Source of the DNA: DATGZX01 sp035296965
GTDB taxonomy: Bacteria; Planctomycetota; Planctomycetia; Gemmatales; Gemmataceae
Direction of reading: 5' to 3'
DNA length: 50,712 nucleotides
Assembly: GCA_035296965.1 (NCBI GenBank)
Contig: DATGZX010000037.1
Coordinates: 1-50,712, forward strand
How positions within the stretch are numbered: position 1 is the first letter of the stretch; each line of letters starts with the position of its first letter. The notes below the pieces were generated by a model that was not told the DNA's origin, did not search any database, and worked only from the letters and a program-made list of their open reading frames with translations. Made by a program: the position numbers and the translations under genes. Shown here piece by piece: positions 44,681 through 50,712 of this stretch.

Positions 44681-44800
44681 TCTCCGCCCGGAGGGCGCAC
44701 GGACGTAGCCAGGGGCTTCAGCCCCTGGATTCCCTTCCTCTTCCTCTTTCTCCGCCCGGAGGGCGCGCGAAACTAGCCAGGGGCTTCAGCTCCTGGATTC
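44681..44800. repeat. Two copies of a 52-nt palindromic repeat
   Basis: Copy 1 (44681-44732) and copy 2 (44749-44800) are direct repeats with about six differences. Each contains TCCGCCCGGAGGGCG and GGGGCTTCAGCCCCT-like hairpins. An inverted partial copy (GGCTACGCCCGTTCGCCCTCCGGGCG) precedes them at 44638-44662. The array lies between a DUF1501 gene and htpG and looks like a cluster of REP-type elements that could also terminate transcription. Confidence 0.85.
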
Positions 44801-44895
44801 GACGGCGCGCCGCTTGGCAGGCAAGATGTTTTTGGTAATAAATCAGCAACGATGCATCATGGTTCCGGAGGAGCCGACCTGGCGGAGGATTACTC

Positions 44896-46776
44896 GTGCA
44901 TTCGGAAACTTTGCAGTTCAGGACCGAACTGAAGCAGATCCTGGACATCATCATCCATTCCCTTTATTCGCACAAAGATATCTTTCTTCGCGAACTGATC
45001 AGCAATGCCAGCGATGCCATCGACACCTTGCGGTTTCAGTCGCTGACCAGGCCGGAGTTGCGCGAAGGCGATCCCGAATGGAAGATCAAGCTCATCCCGG
45101 ATGAAGCGCACGGCACGCTGACCATATCGGACAACGGCATCGGCATGTCCCAGGAATCGATCATCGAGAACCTGGGGACGATTGCCAAGTCCGGCAGCAA
45201 GGCTTTTCTCGAGAGCTTGAGGCAAGCCGACGTCAAGGATCGGCCCGAACTCATCGGCCAGTTCGGAGTGGGCTTCTATTCCTCTTTCATGGTTTCCGAA
45301 AAAGTTACTGTCGTCTCCAGGATGGCCGGTGCCAAGCCCAGCGAAGGAGTCTGCTGGCAATCGGACGGGCAGGGCGAGTTCACCGTCGAAACGGTCGACA
45401 AGGAGAAACATGGCACCGACGTCATCCTGCATCTGCACGAAGCGGACAAGGAATTTCTGAAGGAATGGAAACTCAGGGAGTTAGTGAAGCAGTATTCCGA
45501 TTTTGTCGAACACCCCATCGTTCTGGATGTCGAGCGCGAGGACGATAAGAAGAACAAGACGGTTGTCGAAGAAACGCTCAATGCCCGCAAGGCGATCTGG
45601 TTACGGCCGAAATCGGAGATCACATCGGAAGAGCACAATGAATTCTACAAACACCTGTCCCGCGACTTTCACAACCCAGCCAAGGTGATCCACTACTCTG
45701 CGGAAGGCGCCATTGAATTCCGTGCGCTTCTCTACATTCCCGCTCACAAGCCGTTCGACTTGATTTGGAACGCCCCGCACAAGGGGCTGCACCTCTACAT
45801 CCGCCGCGTCTTCATCATGGATGATTGCGAGGCGCTCTTGCCCGCGTACCTGCGCTTCGTCAAAGGTGTCGTCGATTCACCGGACTTGCCTCTCAACGTG
45901 TCCCGCGAATTGCTGCAGCAGAGCGCCCCACTGGAGAAGATCAAGTCGAACCTCGTCAACAAGGTCCTCAATACGCTGGAGGAAATGAAAACCAAGGAAT
46001 ACGATGCGTACGTGGGTTTTTACAGCGAGCTTGGCCTATTTGTGAAAGAGGGCGTCTACCAGGATCGGTCCAATCGCGAGCAGCTTGCCCGGCTGCTGCT
46101 ATTCGAATCAACCAAGACCGAGCCCGGGAAATACACGGCACTGCAAACCTACGTGGAGGGGATGCCGGCGAATCAGAAAGAAATCTTCTACCTGATCGGT
46201 GAAAACCGCGAATTGCTCGAAAATTCCCCCTTGCTGGAAGCCTTCAAGGCCAAGGGAGAAGAAGTGCTGCTGCTCACCGATCCGGTCGACGAATACGTCG
46301 CCAGCGCGCTCACGGAATTCCAGGGGAAGAAGCTGAAAGCGATCGACAAGGGCCAGCTTGAGGGCACGGAGATTAGCGAAGATAAGAAAAAACAGTTTCA
46401 AGCCCTTCTCGATTACATGAAGGAAAGACTGGCCGAGGTCAAGGAAGTCCGGCTTACCAGCAGGCTCAAGGAAAGTGCCGCTTGCCTGGTGGCCGACGAA
46501 TGGGCAATGGGCGCCCACATGGAACGGCTCATGCAGCGCATGGGGCGCGGGGAGGACCTGCCTGCGTCGAAGCGCATCTTGGAATTGAATCCGGACCATC
46601 CGGCCGTGGCCGCCATGCACAACCTCTTTGCGAAGGACGCCACGGACGAACGCGTGGAAAAGTATGGCCGGATCCTTTACGACCAGGCCGTCCTGGCGGA
46701 AGGCTCGCGCGTCAAGGACCCCGCGGCCTTCTCCCAAAGAGTCAACGAACTATTGGTCAGGGATGCATCGAATTGA
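44896..46776 (+). CDS. htpG: Hsp90-family molecular chaperone HtpG
   Basis: A 626-residue protein, the usual bacterial HtpG length. The GHKL ATPase domain (about 1-215) has LFLRELISNASDA-type helix (RELISNASDAIDTLR), DNGIGM (nucleotide-binding loop), TIAKSGSKAF and GQFGVGFYSSFMVS. The middle domain includes LYIPAHKPFDLIW and RRVFIMDDCE with LNVSRELLQQ carrying the catalytic arginine region. The C-terminal dimerisation domain ends with MLRMG-like RLMQRMG and ILELNPDHPAV. The chaperone folds client proteins in the cytosol using ATP. The GTG at 44896 is preceded by GGAGGA six bases upstream. Spacing to the next gene is 36 bp, but that gene encodes a secreted protein and need not be functionally linked. 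Confidence 0.97.
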   Translation: MHSETLQFRTELKQILDIIIHSLYSHKDIFLRELISNASDAIDTLRFQSLTRPELREGDPEWKIKLIPDEAHGTLTISDNGIGMSQESIIENLGTIAKSGSKAFLESLRQADVKDRPELIGQFGVGFYSSFMVSEKVTVVSRMAGAKPSEGVCWQSDGQGEFTVETVDKEKHGTDVILHLHEADKEFLKEWKLRELVKQYSDFVEHPIVLDVEREDDKKNKTVVEETLNARKAIWLRPKSEITSEEHNEFYKHLSRDFHNPAKVIHYSAEGAIEFRALLYIPAHKPFDLIWNAPHKGLHLYIRRVFIMDDCEALLPAYLRFVKGVVDSPDLPLNVSRELLQQSAPLEKIKSNLVNKVLNTLEEMKTKEYDAYVGFYSELGLFVKEGVYQDRSNREQLARLLLFESTKTEPGKYTALQTYVEGMPANQKEIFYLIGENRELLENSPLLEAFKAKGEEVLLLTDPVDEYVASALTEFQGKKLKAIDKGQLEGTEISEDKKKQFQALLDYMKERLAEVKEVRLTSRLKESAACLVADEWAMGAHMERLMQRMGRGEDLPASKRILELNPDHPAVAAMHNLFAKDATDERVEKYGRILYDQAVLAEGSRVKDPAAFSQRVNELLVRDASN

Positions 46777-46812
46777 TCGATCCACACCGGATCGAATTCT
46801 TGGGGATGATTC

Positions 46813-47652
46813 ATGAAAACAATACTTGCCCGAACGCCGGCCGTATGTCTGGGCGTGCTTTGCATCTGTGTGCATGCCCAATGGGCCCTCGCGGGGCCGT
46901 TTCCCGACAAAAACCTGGAGGCGGCAGTGCGGGCGGTTCTTTTCGAGCCCAAAGCGGAACTTACCGACGAGAAACTCAACAACGTCTACATATTGGAACC
47001 CAGCGGCAAGGACATCCGTAGTCTCGCCGGGCTCGAAAAATGCAAGAACCTGGCTCTTTTGAAGGCATCGAAGAACCAGATCAGCGATTTGAGTCCTCTC
47101 AAGGATCTAGGGAATCTACAATCTCTCGATCTTTCAGGAAACAAAATTGCCGACGTCACCCCGTTGGCGGGCCTCACCAAGCTCCAGTATCTGGAACTCT
47201 CCAACAATCAGATTGTGAATATCGCTCCGCTAAAAGGGTTGATCAATCTCTCGGCCCTCTATCTCTCGGGCAATGCCATCAAAGACGCTAGCGCGCTGGC
47301 CAACCTCGCGCGGCTATCGTCATTACATCTGGACCATAACCAGATCAAGGAGATCAATGTTTTGCAGAAGATCACCAGACTGTCGACGCTCGATGTGGAT
47401 GACAACCAGATTGCCGACCTAAGCCCTTTGACGAAGCAAACAGAATTGAGCCTCCTGATGATCGAACGGAACAAAATCGCGGACCTCGCCCCGCTCGTCG
47501 CCATGTCGAAGGCTGATGCCGAGGGCCAAAGGCGCTTTGCCCCCTATTTGCGCGTTTACCTCATTGGCAATCCCCTCTCTGAGGCAGCCAAGACCAAGCA
47601 ACTGGAGGCGCTCAAAGGCTATGGGCTGAGGATACTGGAGAGGGGGAAGTAG
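46813..47652 (+). CDS. Secreted leucine-rich-repeat protein (internalin-like)
   Basis: A 279-residue exported protein. A signal peptide covers about 1-27 (VCLGVLCICVHAQWALAG). Then about eight SDS22/internalin-type repeats of 21-22 residues, unit 'L..L.LS.NQI.D..PL..L..L' (SLDLSGNKIADVTPLAGL, LELSNNQIVNIAPLKGL, LHLDHNQIKEINVLQKI). The array is flanked by a short N-terminal cap (FPDKNLEAAVRAVLF) and a C-terminal helix. Such curved solenoids bind proteins. ATG 46813 follows GGGGATG. It lies 36 bp after htpG. No anchor or secretion-system motif is present beyond the signal peptide. Confidence 0.9.
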   Translation: MKTILARTPAVCLGVLCICVHAQWALAGPFPDKNLEAAVRAVLFEPKAELTDEKLNNVYILEPSGKDIRSLAGLEKCKNLALLKASKNQISDLSPLKDLGNLQSLDLSGNKIADVTPLAGLTKLQYLELSNNQIVNIAPLKGLINLSALYLSGNAIKDASALANLARLSSLHLDHNQIKEINVLQKITRLSTLDVDDNQIADLSPLTKQTELSLLMIERNKIADLAPLVAMSKADAEGQRRFAPYLRVYLIGNPLSEAAKTKQLEALKGYGLRILERGK

Positions 47653-47856
47653 CCAATCGTGCGAACCTGGAAGAGGAACGACATTCGGCGGTAAGCCACC
47701 AGGAGCGCGCCTTCACAGAGTCTTGCCCTTTTCGGCACGATGCCCAGCCAGCTGCTTAGGGCGCGGTCGGCGTCAAGAGAATGCCTGCCGCCGAACTCCG
47801 CCGACGAATCTTTACAACTCCATCCCTCTCTGATCACATGAGTTGCGTTCGCTCTT
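47653..47856. other. Spacer after the LRR gene
   Basis: No gene or recognisable terminator is visible between the LRR stop codon and the tRNA-like sequence. Confidence 0.3.
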
Positions 47857-47897
47857 GCCCTCGTAGCTCAATGGATAGAGCAACGGATCCCTAAGCG
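47857..47897 (+). tRNA. Truncated tRNA-Arg(CCU), 5' half only
   Basis: GCCCTCG (acceptor 5' strand, 47857-47863), TA, GCTC-AATGGATA-GAGC (D-arm, 47866-47881) and ACGGA-TCCCTAA (anticodon stem 5' strand and loop, 47883-47894, anticodon CCT) match the 5' half of a tRNA-Arg. After the loop the expected stem partner, T-arm (GGTTCGAATCC type) and CGAGGGC acceptor strand are missing, at least as far as 48300. A TCCGT word at 47911 could pair with ACGGA but is not followed by a T-arm. The gene is truncated, probably by recombination at a tRNA attachment site. Confidence 0.75.
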
Positions 47898-48225
47898 AAT
47901 ATCTGCAATGTCCGTAATTGGCAAAAATCACGCGAAAGCGCGATAAAACGCGGCATTTTCTACACTTCACGCCAGTCCCAAGATAAGCCACGAAAAGCCA
48001 CGAAAACCGATGCGAACGGTTGTCGTGACAACCGGTATGCCTTCGCTCGCGCCAGGTACCGGCCTTCGTGCAAGCGCGTGCCGGCGTGGCCAAAGGTTCC
48101 CGATTATCGCATTTTCGGCAAGAGTTTCCAGGTCGCACGCTTGGAACGTGAACGCGAAGGGATGCTCCCAAAAGACAACCGTAACCAGCGTGCTAGGAGT
48201 ATTTCAAAGGACAGACGGCCAACTG
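47898..48225. other. Sequence replacing the tRNA 3' half
   Basis: No gene is supported. A GC-rich hairpin (CGCG-AAA-GCGCG, around 47931-47943) and a tandem decamer AGCCACGAAA twice (47986-47995, 47996-48005) are visible. Short direct repeats beside a tRNA end are common at integrase-bound attachment regions, but no integrase of this region is present. Confidence 0.4.
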
Positions 48226-49011
48226 CTAATAGATTAGTTTGGCGATTCGCGTAAGCCCTGCGTATTTTTGGAGTCTATCGAACAACCATTTTTCTGGTCG
48301 TCTCCTCCAAGGGAGGGGAACTTTGGAGATATGCGCGTGTTCAAGGGCTTTCACGCCTTCAAAGTTGCCGCGAGTGTAAAGGAACTCGGGCAATGTCGTG
48401 GACGCCAAGGTCGCGTACGACAGATCAGTGTGATCGAATTTGGTTTTGTCATCGAACATTGCTTGGGTAAGGTCGGCGTATCGGAGATTGGCTCTAGAAA
48501 GATCGGCACCGCGAAAATCGCCATGTTGAATCAGCGCGCCCATGAACGTAACATTGGAGAGATTGCAGTTGGAGAAGTTGCAGCCGGTGAGAGTGCTGCC
48601 AACGAATCTGGAATTCTGGAGATCTCCGCCCCGGAATTGACTCTTCGACCATACCGACCAGCATGCGTCCACATGTTTGAGTATCGCTTCGACGGCCCCA
48701 ACCTTCAAACCGCGAGCGTACCGGAAATTGCTCTCCGAAAGGGTGGCCCCGTTTATCTGGAGACCATCAAGACAACTGCTACGGAAGTCGCATTGCTTCA
48801 GCACTTTCCCATTCAATGAATCCTGGCTGCGCAGATCCTCACCGCTGAAGTCCTCGTCAACGATCAGGTTGCTGACAAGACGCGGATCTGGTCCTGCCAC
48901 TATTCTTCGGGGGACTTCATCTGGCCAGACAGCGATTTTGCCCTGTTCGAGGTCATCGGCAAGGGCGAGTCTTCTCCGGTCAAAGTACGAGTCGACGGAG
49001 AACATGGGCAA
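48226..49011 (-). CDS. Pentapeptide-repeat protein
   Basis: A 261-residue protein whose middle (about 50-195) is a pentapeptide-repeat beta-helix: repeated A(D/N)LXX-like units such as DFSGEDLRSQD, CNFSNCNLSNVTF, DFRGADLSRANLRYADLTQA. The four-sided helix mimics B-DNA in gyrase-protecting Qnr proteins, but many family members have no known role. The N-terminus (about 1-45) and a basic C-terminal helix (PWRRRPEKWLFDRLQKYAGL) flank the repeat. ATG 49011 is used; ATG 49005 is an alternative. It is followed upstream by a two-TM protein gene 21 bp away in the same direction, so they may be co-expressed. Confidence 0.85.
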   Translation of the reverse strand: MPMFSVDSYFDRRRLALADDLEQGKIAVWPDEVPRRIVAGPDPRLVSNLIVDEDFSGEDLRSQDSLNGKVLKQCDFRSSCLDGLQINGATLSESNFRYARGLKVGAVEAILKHVDACWSVWSKSQFRGGDLQNSRFVGSTLTGCNFSNCNLSNVTFMGALIQHGDFRGADLSRANLRYADLTQAMFDDKTKFDHTDLSYATLASTTLPEFLYTRGNFEGVKALEHAHISKVPLPWRRRPEKWLFDRLQKYAGLTRIAKLIY

Positions 49012-49032
49012 ATTCCTTCTTCGTAGGGCCGG

Positions 49033-49464
49033 TTAAGGCGATTTCGTTTTCCTGCCAGCATCGTTTCGGAGCTTCTTGAAAAACTCATCACATGACTGTT
49101 GTCGTACAAGCTTGACGCACAACTCCGTGTAATCGATGATCGTGACCTTATTCTTGAGTTCACGTGCCGAAATCAGGTTGGCAATGATCACGGTATGTTG
49201 GCTGCTCTTGGCGTGACACTTCAGCGAGGCTCGGAATAAGCCCAGCATGCCAAGCCCGCTGACCAACCCACCACTGCCAAGGCTGATCTGTTCTCGCGCC
49301 CGCGGCAGGGTAAATGCCAGAGATAAAAGCCAAGCCGATGCGCCCAGTGCCGCAATTCCTATGATCAAGAACACAATGGCGAACAGCCGCGCCCACCATC
49401 GATCCTTCTCCATCTCCAGAATAATAAACCGCTTCGGAGCCTTCGGGCGGGTCTCTCTGGGCAT
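49033..49464 (-). CDS. Small two-TM membrane protein of unknown function
   Basis: A 143-residue protein I do not recognise. After a basic N-terminus there are two hydrophobic stretches: FAIVFLIIGIAALGASAWLL and LGSGGLVSGLGMLGLF, separated by a short polar loop. A soluble helical C-terminus follows (IANLISARELKNKVTIID, CDEFFKKLRNDAGRK). The hairpin of two helices with a glycine-rich second helix resembles two-TM modules associated with signalling domains in cyanobacteria, which is only a pattern impression. ATG 49464 is chosen with AAGGA five bases upstream; the frame is open further upstream to 49497. The pentapeptide-repeat gene starts 21 bp downstream. Confidence 0.65.
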   Translation of the reverse strand: MPRETRPKAPKRFIILEMEKDRWWARLFAIVFLIIGIAALGASAWLLSLAFTLPRAREQISLGSGGLVSGLGMLGLFRASLKCHAKSSQHTVIIANLISARELKNKVTIIDYTELCVKLVRQQSCDEFFKKLRNDAGRKTKSP

Positions 49465-49525
49465 CTGAGTCCTTGGTGCAAGGCCCGCTATCAGCAAGAA
49501 ACGCGCACTGCTGCGAAGGCCGTAC

Positions 49526-49846
49526 TTGGTTGTCTGGACGATACGTCGAACCCCGAGGGAGTGGATTCCAACGCAACCGAACCTCGGCTCTGCCCCGTTC
49601 GCGGTCGGACTGCTGGCAAATGGTTTTGCAGAAATATACCCTTTCGGTAGTGAATTACAAGCACAACGTCAAGCTCATTCAGAAAATCTGACATCCGGCT
49701 GGACCATTTACGTTACACGGAACGAAAAATCGCATGCTATCGAAATATTCTATCCAGTTTGCCTGGGCGAGCGGCTGATGCCGTGCGTCGGCAGTATCAC
49801 TCAAAAAGGTGACATCGCATACGGAACGGACTTATGGTGTCCGTAA
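49526..49846 (+). CDS. Small hypothetical reading frame
   Basis: A possible 106-residue protein from a TTG codon. The frame is open from 49469 and ends at TAA 49844-49846. Part of it (SGWTIYVTRNEKSHAIEIFY) has ordinary protein-like composition and the DNA is AT-richer than the neighbours. There is no clear ribosome-binding site or family. It may be a fragment of a transferred gene, or not coding. Confidence 0.25.
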   Translation: MVVWTIRRTPREWIPTQPNLGSAPFAVGLLANGFAEIYPFGSELQAQRQAHSENLTSGWTIYVTRNEKSHAIEIFYPVCLGERLMPCVGSITQKGDIAYGTDLWCP

Positions 49847-49927
49847 AGGTCGCTTCCTAAGTACTCCAAAACCATTCCTCCCTTCCTACGTGGGGAAAGC
49901 GGGACAGGCTTGTGCGAGAAACGAGAG

Positions 49928-50104
49928 TTAGATAAGCAAATGCTGTGCCAGGCCTTTGTCTGCAACCGAACTAAGTAAAGAAAACGGTGTCACTGCGTCA
50001 AAAACCCGGCGGCATTCCTCAAAACACTCCATGTGAAGCAACTCCAACTCCGCCAGGATCGTCCTCTTGAAGTGATCGACAACGAACGGCGCAATCTGGT
50101 CATT
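49928..50104 (-). pseudogene. Out-of-frame C-terminal continuation of the proline-rich gene
   Basis: This minus-strand frame reads DQIAPFVVDHFKRTILAELE, then LLHMECFEECRRVFDAVTPF, and ends LAQHLLI at 49928. The composition is convincingly protein-like, yet no start codon or ribosome-binding site precedes it. The gene at 50100-50588 ends PPPAK just before it, in a frame one base away, at GCC AAA TGA C. Reading past the stop by a +1 shift (AAA-T-GAC) would fuse the two into one protein of about 220 residues. Confidence 0.55.
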
Positions 50105-50588
50105 TGGCCGGCGGCGGTTCTCGTTCAGCCGGCTTCTCTTCCGCCGGGGGTGGAGCTTGCTTCGGCTCCGCTGCGAATGGAGGGGTCTGGTTGGGGCTGA
50201 CTGTGTATGGTGGCATTCGGTTTGGTGAGAGATCGTATGGCGTCCCAAGAAACGGATTTGCTGCCGGGAGCCCCCATCCGCCAATGGACGATTTAAAATA
50301 AACTGCCTTGTGGCCATTCTCAATGAGCCAATTCGCAAACTCTTTGCCACGCATCGTCAAGTTCACTTTGTTGAGCAGGTCGATCTCCAGCAGGCCGGCA
50401 TATGGGAGTTTGCGGCAAAGAGTATCCATTGAGAAGGTACCAGTTCCGCCGGAGTGGTTGCCCAGCCCGTAGACGAAACCCAAACTAGGTCCGTACATCG
50501 AGTCCTCGCGGACAATCGAGACGTTGTTTTCGTGCATCCAGATCATGAATTGCTCTGCGGAGGCCTCGAGCAACCAGGGCGAACGCAT
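50100..50588 (-). CDS. Hypothetical protein with proline-rich C-terminus
   Basis: A 162-residue protein without a family I recognise. Residues about 1-105 look folded (WLLEASAEQFMIWMHENNVS, LLNKVNLTMRGKEFANWLIE, YFKSSIGGWG); the part around 70-95 is suggestive of a winged-helix hairpin. The rest is a Pro/Glu/Ala-rich tail (PPFAAEPKQAPPPAEEKPAE). ATG 50588 overlaps by one base the stop of the upstream reading frame (TGATG), hinting at translational coupling; the frame is also open to the window edge, so a longer N-terminus cannot be excluded. The stop TGA is followed, one base out of frame, by a protein-like sequence, so a frameshift is likely here. Confidence 0.6.
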   Translation of the reverse strand: MRSPWLLEASAEQFMIWMHENNVSIVREDSMYGPSLGFVYGLGNHSGGTGTFSMDTLCRKLPYAGLLEIDLLNKVNLTMRGKEFANWLIENGHKAVYFKSSIGGWGLPAANPFLGTPYDLSPNRMPPYTVSPNQTPPFAAEPKQAPPPAEEKPAEREPPPAK

Positions 50589-50710
50589 CAAACTTTCTCT
50601 AGGTTTCGTGCCCCAGCCAAGGTTTCCTCGAGAAAACCCGTGTCCAAGGCAGCCGCCTTGCGTTTCCGTGCGATGCTCGTTTTGGCCGGATTCCGCTTGA
50701 GCAGGCTTAA
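50588..50710 (-). CDS. C-terminal end of an upstream gene, possibly an ISAs1-like transposase
   Basis: A frame open at the right edge of the window gives about 40 residues, LSLLKRNPAKTSIARKRKAA then LDTGFLEETLAG, ending in LEKV and TGA. The pattern 'LLK.....KTSI..KR..A..D..FL...L.G' resembles the C-termini of ISAs1/H-repeat-associated DDE transposases, from memory. The stop overlaps the next start as TGATG. Only the tail is visible, so the identification is tentative. Confidence 0.4.
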   Translation of the reverse strand, partial: LSLLKRNPAKTSIARKRKAAALDTGFLEETLAGARNLEKV

Positions 50711-50712
50711 CG

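Overview
The window looks like a chromosomal segment of a Planctomycetota bacterium, probably related to the Gemmatales/Pirellulales; the exact order cannot be fixed from sequence alone. The basis is the density of families nearly private to that phylum: two DUF1501 proteins, a DUF1552 protein, a DUF1587/1588/1592/1595/1585-type cytochrome protein, a DUF1549/DUF1553 (PSCyt2/PSD1) protein, a pre-peptidase-like (PPC) protein, a planctomycete-type ECF sigma factor beside a TPR serine/threonine kinase, and tandem GYF_2 proteins. The DNA is GC-rich, genes are loosely packed, and GTG/TTG starts occur. There is no rRNA, no complete tRNA and no CRISPR array.

Layout. 1-580: no intact gene; a frameshifted minus-strand remnant resembles the Avd-like four-helix-bundle proteins of diversity-generating retroelements. 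583-6987 (+): a tight operon of a PAP2 membrane phosphatase/transferase, a large PlsC acyltransferase fused to a YiiX-like papain-fold domain, and a PEP-synthase/rifampin-phosphotransferase-like enzyme. 7226-11092 (+): ECF sigma factor and a TPR kinase whose N-terminus lies in another frame. 11277-14846 (-): sugar-acid catabolism set (MFS transporter, enolase-superfamily dehydratase, SDR) broken by a long inverted repeat. 14896-16353 (-): DUF1501, preceded by a decayed GntR regulator. 17443-20061 (+): tandem-ACT protein and S9 peptidase.

20498-29945 (-): a six-gene unit that is the most interesting part of the window. It encodes a zinc-ribbon/four-TM/HEAT-repeat protein, a zinc-ribbon GTPase, a protein with a GAP1-type N-terminus plus one TM segment, a tail-anchored coiled-coil protein, and two GYF_2 membrane proteins. 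The GTPase + GAP1 pair matches the GTPase-associated systems predicted to act in biological conflict, here wired to the membrane by every other component.

30932-44612: a planctomycete cytochrome/secreted-protein region (prenyltransferase-fold CxxCH protein, DUF1592-type + DUF1552 pair, PPC + DUF1549/1553 + divergent DUF1501), interrupted by a large serine recombinase whose 3' end overlaps the PPC gene antisense. 44681-44800: two copies of a 52-nt repeat. 44896-47652 (+): htpG and a secreted leucine-rich-repeat protein. From 47653 the sequence looks like accessory DNA: a truncated tRNA-Arg, a pentapeptide-repeat protein, a two-TM protein, a weak small reading frame, a frameshifted proline-rich gene and, at the right edge, the end of a possible transposase.
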